14,397 nt of DNA from RGIG464 sp045643185 (lineage in GTDB: Bacteria > Myxococcota_A > Bradymonadia > UBA4248), in contig JAZUKH010000277.1 of NCBI GenBank assembly GCA_045643185.1, positions 1 to 14,397 on the forward strand. Direction: 5' to 3'. The notes under the pieces were generated by a model that did no database searches, had not been told where the DNA came from, and saw only the letters and a list, made by a program, of their open reading frames with translations. Of the stretch, positions 1-5,524 are shown piece after piece. Positions within the stretch are counted from its first letter, which is position 1, and each line of letters begins with the position of its first letter. The position numbers and the translations under genes were made by a program.

Positions 1-135
1 CCCGAAGTTGCATTACAACAAGTTCGGGATAAACAATACGCCGCAGCGATTCACAAAGAAGGCTACAAAACGGTTTATGCGGTCGGCGTGGGCTTTTGCA
101 AAAAGACCTGTGAAGTTACGATCGAAGAAATGTAA
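1..135 (+). CDS. AAA-ATPase-like/PD-(D/E)XK protein, C-terminal end only (5' end outside window)
   Basis: Frame 1 is open from the first base to a TAA at 133-135 and encodes 44 residues. They match the C-termini of the two minus-strand genes ending at 11999 and 13977 almost residue for residue. Shared blocks include ALQQVRD, AIHKEGYKTVYAVGVGFCKK and a terminal IEEM. This is the last part of the PDDEXK_9-type nuclease fold (PF08011), which follows an AAA-ATPase-like domain (PF09820) in this family. The catalytic D and ExK residues would lie upstream of the window. The copy is on the opposite strand from the other two complete-looking copies. Differences from them are mainly conservative (KQ for NK, E for D), so it appears to be an intact gene end. 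The cellular role of the family is not established. Confidence 0.85.
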   Translation, partial: PEVALQQVRDKQYAAAIHKEGYKTVYAVGVGFCKKTCEVTIEEM

Positions 136-267
136 AACCGCTTTCATATCATTTAATATATTGATGCCGTAGAGATCATACTTATTTTTAAATCCGATGC
201 GCGGGTCTATCGAAAAGCGCGTATCGGCAAATCCGAAGCGAGGAGGGCGTATTTCAAGCGGATCGGT

Positions 268-941
268 GTGCTCCCATACTCTCGCCATGGCTTTGGTTTT
301 ATGCTAAAACCTCTATGGTTTGCGTTTGAAAAACTCAAGATCGCGCAGTCCCCCGATTTTGAAACGTATCTTAATCAATTTAACGTCATCTACCTTGATG
401 TTAACGCGTTCTATTCCAATTCCAAAGGCGACGAAGATATTGTGCCGCTGTTTACGGCAAGTGTGCGGCGAGATTTGTGGATCTTGTCAATTCGAGACGA
501 AGATGACTATGCCAAAGCCATCGCAATTGTAAAACATTCCGAAGAATTATTAGAGCTCACGATCAACGGCGATGAAAACGCCGCTGCACTCGTGATGAAC
601 GATGCGCACGAAGAACTCGTCTCGAATTTGCAATATAATAACGAAGGCTGCTTCCAAAGCGTGATCCGCTTCGCTTATTTCTACGAAAATACTCGCTACA
701 CCGTGATTTCCGAGCTAAGGGCTACGCCGATATTGCGTTTATTCCGTATATACCCAATACGCCGGCGATGATCGTCGAACTCAAGCGCAATAGCACCACC
801 GAAACCGCTTTAACGCAGATTGAAAATAAACAATATTTTAATGCGTTAGAACATTATCAGGGCGATCTATTATTTGTTGCCGTCAATTATGACGAAAAGA
901 CGAAAAAACACACGTGCGAGATTAAACGGTTTGTGAAATAA
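268..941 (+). pseudogene. Decayed AAA-ATPase-like/PD-(D/E)XK gene (internal deletion and frameshift)
   Basis: From about 316 the translation reads FEKLKIAQSPDFETYLNQF then NVIYLDV, which fits the segment after the P-loop in AAA-ATPase-like proteins. After about 60 residues it jumps to the nuclease half: LTINGDENAAA, then LQYNNEG and YTVISEL. The Walker A region, Walker B region and roughly 250-300 residues normally in between are missing. At about 715-720 the frame shifts. The original frame ends in unrelated residues and stops near 771, while the next frame continues GYADIAFIPY, AMIVELKR and a family-typical end KKHTCEIKRFVK, stopping at 939-941. The loop normally between ISEL and GYADI is also lost, so a small out-of-frame deletion is likely. 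The D and ELK catalytic residues survive in the shifted frame. It belongs to a different subfamily from the 1-135 and 11999-14397 copies. A GTG at 268 can open the frame, but the first dozen residues do not look like the family. Confidence 0.75.
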
Positions 942-952
942 ATTATTATAAT

Positions 953-1108
953 TTTCGCGTAGCGCCGCCTATGCTTCGCAATACGGCGGACGCGCGGCGG
1001 CTTCTCCCTCGGACGAGACGCCAATTTGGCGTCTCGACTCGGTCAATACGCCGCCGCTCTTCGGCTTTTCGCGCCCACCGTGGCGGCGTAGCATGCAACG
1101 CCGCGACA
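953..1108. repeat. GC-rich intergenic repeat R1 with nested palindromes
   Basis: The gap between the decayed nuclease gene and the lipoprotein gene is filled with inverted repeats. The core, 1014-1036, is CGAGACGCCAA, one T, then the exact complement (11-bp arms). Around it GCGGCGG (994-1000) pairs with CCGCCGC (1051-1057). Further arms are ACGCCGCC (1048-1055) with GGCGGCGT (1082-1089), and GCGGCGT (1083-1089) with ACGCCGC (1098-1104) around a GCATGC. Several arms can pair in more than one way. The left flank of the core (996-1020) matches 13909-13935 in repeat R5 with two substitutions and a 2-nt gap. It may end transcription of the minus-strand lipoprotein gene, but there is no U-tract. 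Confidence 0.8.
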
Positions 1109-1114
1109 CGGTTG

Positions 1115-2413
1115 CTACAATTGGATCAGGCTGACTGAGCTTTCGCCTTCGTTCGCGGTCCAAATGCCGTCAGACGTGGCTGAAATGCCTTCCGGGCGCA
1201 CGATCGACCCGGCTTTGTCGCATGACGTGTTGTCTTTTGAACCGACCTTGGCGATGCCGGCAAACGCTGGACGCGTTGGGTCATCAAAGTTGTAAACGAT
1301 CACGGCGCCGGCGTGACGTAACGTTGCGGCGACGTAACTGTGTTGGTCGTGCACGAACATGGTGAGCGAATCCGGGCTGTAAAGCGGCGTCTGAACGTCG
1401 ATGGCACACGGATAGTTCGACGGCACCTCAGTTTCGCGAATTTTTACATTCGAAACGAGTTCACCAGTCTGGTCGAGCGTGATGATCGTGTCATTCCACT
1501 CGCCCGCAATCACGAAATAGGGCTTTTGAGCTATGTCAAACGTGATAATGCCGTCAGGCCAGGCGTTTTCGCCCTTGTCATTTTGAGGAAGCGCCACGAT
1601 TTTGATGTCTTGCTCAGTGAGTTCGATCAACGCGTTGTCGGACTTGGCATGAGACAGCACGTCACTGATCTTGAAGACGGCCACTTCGTGGGAATCCTGT
1701 AACGTGACCTGGACGGTGTCGTTATCACTGGCGATGGCGACGTATTCTGGCTCGCGTGGCCCCAGGGCGTTTCGCGTAAATGTGATGCGTGCAACGGGTT
1801 TCATGTTAGCTGCGCCGTCGCTGAGGTCGATAAGCGTGACACTGGGTGACACGTCTTCGATGGGGCATTTGCCCCAAGCTTCGGCACTATCGTGTTCGTC
1901 AGCACTGATCGCCCAGTGTTTGTTGGGCGAGATCGCGACGGCGTCAGGCATGGGGCCGACGTCGACGCGCCCGACCACGTTGCCAAACGTTGCGTCTTCG
2001 AGACTCAGAGCCACGACTTCGCCACGACAGGCTGTGATCTTGTCACCGGTTTTGACGAGCATCGTGTGGGTCACGAGCATGGTTTTGTCGTCGATGAGGT
2101 TGCCGCTCGTGAGCTCGTCGTCGTCGTTTTGAGCGGACACTGGGTTGGATACCTTCGTCGCGCTGATGCTTCCATCGTTGTTGTGCGTCAACTTCGTGAT
2201 CTTCTTCGCCTTCGAGGCGATCAGGATCGCTTGGTTGGAATTGGGAACCGCACGGATGATCTCGGCATTGTCATTGGCGCCTGTGATCCAGGTGTCGGCA
2301 CTCGTCAGGTTGAGCATGGTTGCGACCCTGGATGGGGTGGTATTGGGCGATTCGTCATCGCTGCAGCCCCACGCCAACATGGCGAGGGCGCAAAATAGGA
2401 GCGTGTGTTTCAT
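1115..2413 (-). CDS. Beta-propeller lipoprotein (choice-of-anchor I-like), second gene of TPP-controlled operon
   Basis: 432 residues. A short hydrophobic signal ends at Cys17 (LAWGC), a slightly atypical lipobox, so the protein is probably lipid-anchored in the periplasm or on the outer membrane. The body has repeated propeller-blade segments: GPMPDAVAISPNKHWAIS (153-170), EPEYVAIASD followed by VQVTLQD (221-239), and WPDGIITF with YFVIAGEWND (285-308). These resemble the choice-of-anchor I/YVTN-type beta-propeller family, whose members are secreted and mostly uncharacterised. The ATG at 2411-2413 lies 15 nt beyond the stop of the upstream barrel gene, with AAGG about 9 nt before it, so the two are co-transcribed. 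As the upstream leader is a TPP riboswitch, the protein is probably expressed under thiamin shortage. Binding a thiamin compound or removing its phosphates outside the cytoplasm is a guess. No catalytic residues are identified. Confidence 0.8.
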   Translation of the reverse strand: MKHTLLFCALAMLAWGCSDDESPNTTPSRVATMLNLTSADTWITGANDNAEIIRAVPNSNQAILIASKAKKITKLTHNNDGSISATKVSNPVSAQNDDDELTSGNLIDDKTMLVTHTMLVKTGDKITACRGEVVALSLEDATFGNVVGRVDVGPMPDAVAISPNKHWAISADEHDSAEAWGKCPIEDVSPSVTLIDLSDGAANMKPVARITFTRNALGPREPEYVAIASDNDTVQVTLQDSHEVAVFKISDVLSHAKSDNALIELTEQDIKIVALPQNDKGENAWPDGIITFDIAQKPYFVIAGEWNDTIITLDQTGELVSNVKIRETEVPSNYPCAIDVQTPLYSPDSLTMFVHDQHSYVAATLRHAGAVIVYNFDDPTRPAFAGIAKVGSKDNTSCDKAGSIVRPEGISATSDGIWTANEGESSVSLIQL

Positions 2414-2428
2414 GAATGAGCCTTTTTG

Positions 2429-3712
2429 TTAGTATTTCGCTTCGATCTGAAGCAAGAGTTCGTTGTTTTTGGCACTTTGTGAAGGCGTGTTGAGTGCCGG
2501 AACGCCGTTTTCTTCCCAAAAGAAGGTGTATTCGAGGCGCAGCGCGACGAAGTCGGCTGCAATATTGGTTTTGAGCGCCAGCGTGAGGGCTCGGTAATCC
2601 CAGGTGATGGCATTATTAGTCTCGGGTGAGCGCAGGGCATGGCTTTCGTCGAGCAACTGGGTGGCGTCGAGCAACCAGGTCTGTTCGTAGCGTGTCACAA
2701 ATTCGATCGAATTGACCCAGAAGGCGTCTGGTCTCGTGAAATTGTAGCCTGCTTGGACGTACATGCCGACGCGGTCAAGCAGCTGTTCGTGAGACGCGAT
2801 GGCTTCGGCGAGGAAGTGAAAGCCCATGTCATCGTAATAAATGCGTCCGCCGTACCAGTAAGCGAGGGCTTCAGTCTCGTCGGGGTTGAATTTTGGCAGG
2901 TAGCGGTAGTAGGGCAGGTCCGAAATGAGTGTGTGAATGCCATTTTTTGTGGTCAACTGGCCGATGAAACCGAAGGCGTCGATGCCAAATCCGTGTGTAT
3001 TCAAGCGAATGAGCGCGGTGCCCGTGGGCCCGTTGCCCGAAAAGGCTTCGGCTGAACCATAAGCGAGTGTGCTGAACGTGCCTTTGTATTCTGACGAGCC
3101 ATGGATGGGCTCAGCCTTGAGTGGTCGCATAAGACCGAGTGACGCGTATAACGAGAGTGCGGTCGAAGGGGTAAAGCTGAATTTGGCGGCGTAGGCGATG
3201 TGGTAATCGGGATTTCGCCAGTAATTGGTGGCAATGAACGGGTAACGAACCGTATGTCGGTCGATGGCGGCGATGGAGTTTTGGTAACCGAGTTCTACGC
3301 CTTGACTGAATAAGTCGTTCATCGTTTGTTTGTATTCAAAATAGATGGCGGAAAGGTAGGACTCATCGGTCATGAACTGGACGTTGGCGTTGAGCCAGAG
3401 AATATCTTTCCAGTGTCCGCGAAATGAGAGTTCGAAGCTATCGAGTTCGACGAAAGGCGAGCGAGTGCCGATGGTCGCCGTGTCGGTGGGGCTGTCGTAA
3501 TTTGGTCCGCCTTTGCCTTCGAGGTCGTGCAAGCCGATGCGCATACGGCCTTTGATGTCGAGTGCCAGGTCTTGGGCTTCGATGGAAAAGCGGGCAGGGG
3601 CGTGTGTGGTGTCGAATTCGTCGAAGGCAAGCGCGCGTTCAGGCGCGTTGATCATCACACAGCACAGGGCGATGACGAGCGTGAGTGATTTAAGAGCGAA
3701 ATATTTTTTCAT
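2429..3712 (-). CDS. Outer-membrane beta-barrel (porin-like), first gene of TPP-controlled operon
   Basis: 427 residues from the ATG at 3710-3712. A Sec signal peptide (basic MKKYFALK, then a hydrophobic stretch) ends near ALA at 27-29. The rest is rich in alternating aromatic and polar residues, has no hydrophobic helix, and ends LLLQIEAKY, an aromatic-terminated last strand typical of outer-membrane barrels. There is no visible TonB box or plug domain, so it looks like a porin rather than a TonB receptor. GGAAG (3722-3726) sits 9 nt before the ATG and lies inside a riboswitch-controlled hairpin. A TTG at 3719-3721 is also in frame, but it overlaps the SD hairpin and would have no usable spacing. 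It is followed after 15 nt by the propeller lipoprotein gene. The inferred job is passage of thiamin or a thiamin phosphate or precursor across the outer membrane. The substrate is deduced only from the riboswitch. Confidence 0.8.
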   Translation of the reverse strand: MKKYFALKSLTLVIALCCVMINAPERALAFDEFDTTHAPARFSIEAQDLALDIKGRMRIGLHDLEGKGGPNYDSPTDTATIGTRSPFVELDSFELSFRGHWKDILWLNANVQFMTDESYLSAIYFEYKQTMNDLFSQGVELGYQNSIAAIDRHTVRYPFIATNYWRNPDYHIAYAAKFSFTPSTALSLYASLGLMRPLKAEPIHGSSEYKGTFSTLAYGSAEAFSGNGPTGTALIRLNTHGFGIDAFGFIGQLTTKNGIHTLISDLPYYRYLPKFNPDETEALAYWYGGRIYYDDMGFHFLAEAIASHEQLLDRVGMYVQAGYNFTRPDAFWVNSIEFVTRYEQTWLLDATQLLDESHALRSPETNNAITWDYRALTLALKTNIAADFVALRLEYTFFWEENGVPALNTPSQSAKNNELLLQIEAKY

Positions 3713-3757
3713 AGTGATCAACTTCCGGCGTCATTCAAAACCAACCATCGGAAGTTG
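3713..3757 (-). promoter_or_regulatory. Riboswitch expression platform: SD-sequestering hairpin
   Basis: On the transcript, CAACUUCCG (3757-3749) is exactly complementary to CGGAAGUUG (3727-3719), a 9-bp stem with a 21-nt loop. The 3' arm contains the GGAAG Shine-Dalgarno of the barrel gene, so the stem would block translation. An alternative pairing uses CAGCUUCAAC (3763-3754) with GUUGAACCUG (3798-3789) inside the aptamer, 9 of 10 positions. That pairing consumes both the 3' strand of aptamer stem P1 and part of the sequestering arm. Bound TPP should therefore favour the OFF hairpin, and absence of TPP should free the SD. No U-tract follows, so control looks translational. Confidence 0.75.
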
Positions 3758-3759
3758 AA

Positions 3760-3835
3760 GCTGAATCCCTACGCCGGCATTATCCGTACAGGTTCAACGG
3801 GTCATTCTCAGGTCCAAGAGGGCCGCCCCGTCAGC
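3760..3835 (-). promoter_or_regulatory. TPP riboswitch aptamer (THI box)
   Basis: The minus-strand RNA has the conserved TPP-aptamer elements in order. P1 is GCUGA (3835-3831) paired with UCAGC (3764-3760). These are followed by CGGGGCGGCC, then CUGAGAAUGACCCGU, then ACCUG, then CGGAUAAUGCCGGCGUAGGGA split at the usual P4/P5 positions. Relative to the E. coli thiM aptamer the P5 pair UGG/CCA has become CGG/CCG, a compensatory change. P3 is short. It lies 48 nt upstream of the barrel ATG with no gene between. The class is well established to sense thiamin pyrophosphate and repress thiamin biosynthesis or transport genes. Confidence 0.96.
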
Positions 3836-3967
3836 GAGTATGTGTGTCAAAAAAAGCTTGTTACTGCCCAAGCGATGTCAAAAAGCACCTGATCAAAGAA
3901 CGCTTAGCCTGGCTTACGGTTTGGTTGTATGTCGGGCGTGAGTTTTTTGATTTCTGGTTGAGTTGTA

Positions 3968-4000
3968 ACAAAAATTAAGGGGTTCATGGCGAACCCCTTA
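3968..4000 (-). terminator. Rho-independent terminator of the PEGA gene
   Basis: On the minus strand UAAGGGGUUC (4000-3991) pairs perfectly with GAACCCCUUA (3985-3976) around a 5-nt loop, followed by AUUUUUGU. It lies 20 nt after the stop of the PEGA-domain gene and separates that gene from the TPP-controlled operon. The 3836-3967 stretch between them should hold the operon promoter. TTGACA occurs at 3881-3876 but has no convincing -10, so I do not call one. Confidence 0.85.
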
Positions 4001-4019
4001 TGAATATATGAATTAAGGA

Positions 4020-5060
4020 TTAGAATTTCCAGCCGAGTTGGAGCCCGGAGTATTCAGGTGAAGCCGCGACGTTGACGGATGGGATGCCAGCGGCGAGTGC
4101 TTCATCGGATTCGAAGTTATAGAGGTAACCGACGCAGATGAGTGCGATACCAGCGACGGTGGCGACGCCACCGACACCGAGGAGGATGTTGGTGGAGAGA
4201 GCGTATTTATCACCTTTGTCATTGAGGTCTGAGATGCCGGAAGATTCCCCTTTTGAGATCTTGTCGTTCATTTCATCATTTTTTGTTTTGGTGACAATGC
4301 CGAGTGCACCGCCAGCGATGAGTCCGGCGACGCCGACGCCGAAGGTGGCCCAACCGGCGTATTTGAGGGTATCCTGCATTTTATCTGTATCGATCGCGAC
4401 GGTGAGGTCGATATTGATATGGGCTTGTTCGCCGCCCTTAACTTCGACTTTGACGGCGTCTTCGCGTTCGTAACCTTCTTTACGCACGGAGACGATGTAG
4501 TTACCCGCGAGGAGTGTAAGGGGCTGAGCATTTTCAATGAATTCAGCGCTCATACCCACGCGTTTTCCATCGATGAAGACGTCTGCGCCGGGGATATTTG
4601 AGGTGACGACGAGTGTTCCCATTTCACCGACGACCATACGTTGAGCAAGTTTATCTGCTGAGTCTTTATCGGTGACGACGCCGCTGACTTCACGGAAAAT
4701 ACCTTTACCGGAGACGTACCAAACGAGGTTGGTGTTTCCATCTTCAGCGACGTTACCGAAGATAATGGCGTGTGAGCCGAGGGTTTCGCAAGCGGCTTCG
4801 TAGCATGCGATGCTGGCGTCGCGGTCGCAACCGGTGAGCATCTGCATTTCGGTATAGGTGATATCGCTGCCGTTGGCATCAAGGGTGAGGTCTGAGTTGG
4901 TCACTTCGGAATGAAGGGCGTCGAGAACGAGTGCTGACTGGGATTCAACAGAAGCGTTGGAGACATCAAGTTTCATAACAGCAACGGAATCCTGAGCCAT
5001 GGCTTCAGCCGCAAAAAGCGTACACAACGACGCTACTACAGTAAAAATCGCTTTTTTCAT
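4020..5060 (-). CDS. PEGA-domain protein with signal peptide and two C-terminal membrane segments
   Basis: 346 residues. A signal peptide ends at AMA (20-22). Residues 25-145 form a domain with CDRDASIACYEAACETLGSH then AIIFGNV (78-104), as in the TolB-like N-terminal domains found in many deltaproteobacterial PEGA proteins. Residues 148-218 are a PEGA repeat: GTLVVTSNIPGADVFIDGKRVG, split here as GTLVVTSNIPGA and DVFIDGKRVG, then LLAGNYIVSVRKEGYE. Two hydrophobic Gly-rich segments follow (about 234-256 and 288-313) with a charged Lys/Asp linker between them, and the protein ends GLQLGWKF. PEGA domains are thought to be surface or periplasmic and possibly to bind cell-surface polymers. The function of this protein is unknown. 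GGAG 10 nt before the ATG serves as RBS. It is a single-gene unit with its own terminator, transcribed away from the ABC-F gene. Confidence 0.85.
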   Translation of the reverse strand: MKKAIFTVVASLCTLFAAEAMAQDSVAVMKLDVSNASVESQSALVLDALHSEVTNSDLTLDANGSDITYTEMQMLTGCDRDASIACYEAACETLGSHAIIFGNVAEDGNTNLVWYVSGKGIFREVSGVVTDKDSADKLAQRMVVGEMGTLVVTSNIPGADVFIDGKRVGMSAEFIENAQPLTLLAGNYIVSVRKEGYEREDAVKVEVKGGEQAHINIDLTVAIDTDKMQDTLKYAGWATFGVGVAGLIAGGALGIVTKTKNDEMNDKISKGESSGISDLNDKGDKYALSTNILLGVGGVATVAGIALICVGYLYNFESDEALAAGIPSVNVAASPEYSGLQLGWKF

Positions 5061-5113
5061 CCTACATTGTCTCCGTTAAAATAAACGATGGTCTCTTGAC
5101 CAGTAATCTTTAT

Positions 5114-5141
5114 TTTATACCTATTTTTACACTCTATGCAA
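5114..5141 (-). promoter_or_regulatory. Candidate promoter of the PEGA gene
   Basis: On the minus strand TTGCAT (5141-5136) is separated by 16 nt from TATAAA (5119-5114), in an AT-rich stretch 54 nt before the PEGA ATG. The -10 is good and the -35 matches the consensus only in its first three bases. Confidence 0.4.
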
Positions 5142-5180
5142 CGACGTTTGACACGTAATCTCGACAGAAACGCTTTGAAT

Positions 5181-5195
5181 GTCACAAAGTGTGAC
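5181..5195. promoter_or_regulatory. Operator-like palindrome GTCACA-AAG-TGTGAC
   Basis: A perfect 6-bp inverted repeat with a 3-nt centre, upstream of the candidate PEGA promoter in the divergent intergenic region. It could be a transcription-factor site. The half-sites face outward compared with a CRP site, so CRP is unlikely. No regulator can be named. Confidence 0.25.
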
Positions 5196-5314
5196 GATTT
5201 GAAGGCATTTTTTGTGGGGGGCGAGCGAATCGCAGCGCGTGACCCCATCCATAGACTGAGTGAATAGTTTAATGCCAGTGGGTTGAAATGCAAAATTTCG
5301 TGGTTTTGTGGTAG

Positions 5315-5421
5315 AATACGCCGCGCTTTTTTGGGCCCCGCCAGGCGAAGGGGTAGCGGCGTATTTTTTCGCGATGCGGCGCATCGTGAAAAAATAGCCG
5401 CGTAGGGGGAGACTTCCCCCT
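5315..5421. repeat. Compound hairpin repeat R2
   Basis: Three consecutive stems. AATACGCCGC (5315-5324) pairs with GCGGCGTATT (5356-5365) around a GC-rich loop. TTTTTTCGCGATGC (5364-5377) pairs with GCATCGTGAAAAAA (5381-5394) with a 3-nt loop and one G-T pair. AGGGGGA (5404-5410) pairs with TCCCCCT (5415-5421) around GACT. The AATACGC arm and the TTTTTCGCGAT border recur in the other intergenic repeats of the window (1045-1051, 8684-8690, 11831-11843, 11984-11990, 13822-13830, 13963-13969). It lies upstream of the ABC-F gene and could also act as a bidirectional transcription end. Confidence 0.7.
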
Positions 5422-5524
5422 TCCAACATTAAAATATTCATACACGTTCAAGATGTCTGTTGGCGTTCAAGCGAATTGTGTCGATTTTGGCGCAGCGGCA
5501 GGCAATTTTAAAGCAGTACAGGCT

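Larger units (their letters stand above)
5061..5524. other. Gene-free intergenic region between divergent PEGA and ABC-F genes
   Basis: No reading frame here looks like a real protein. The left part (5061-5141) is the leader and promoter of the PEGA gene, including a small hairpin UGGUC-AAGA-GACCA (5089-5102). The middle holds a short operator-like palindrome at 5181-5195. The right part (5315-5421) is repeat R2. A TAGAAT at 5312-5317 on the plus strand could be a -10 for the ABC-F gene, but no good -35 precedes it. An in-frame ATG at 5453 precedes the ABC-F start; its 24 extra residues are not family-like. Confidence 0.6.

Noticed and set aside
136..288. A minus-strand reading frame starting at 288 (MARVWEHTDPLEIRPPRFGF...) that looks faintly protein-like before it runs antisense into the nuclease gene end.
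   Set aside because: It has no RBS, matches no family I recognise, and its second half is only the antisense of a real gene. A relic of another gene is possible but unsupported.
3713..3721. TTG at 3719-3721 as the start of the barrel protein.
   Set aside because: The GGAAG would touch the TTG, while it has 9-nt spacing to the ATG at 3712, which begins a normal MKKYF signal peptide.
3876..3881. TTGACA on the minus strand as the -35 of the riboswitch transcript.
   Set aside because: No acceptable -10 occurs 15-19 nt downstream. The promoter must be in this region, but I cannot point to it.
5404..5421. AGGGGGA/TCCCCCT hairpin as a terminator.
   Set aside because: No T-tract follows on either strand; it is better read as part of repeat R2.
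5453..5524. ATG at 5453 as the ABC-F start.
   Set aside because: No RBS, and the 24 extra residues are not part of the family. The typical N-terminus starts at 5525.
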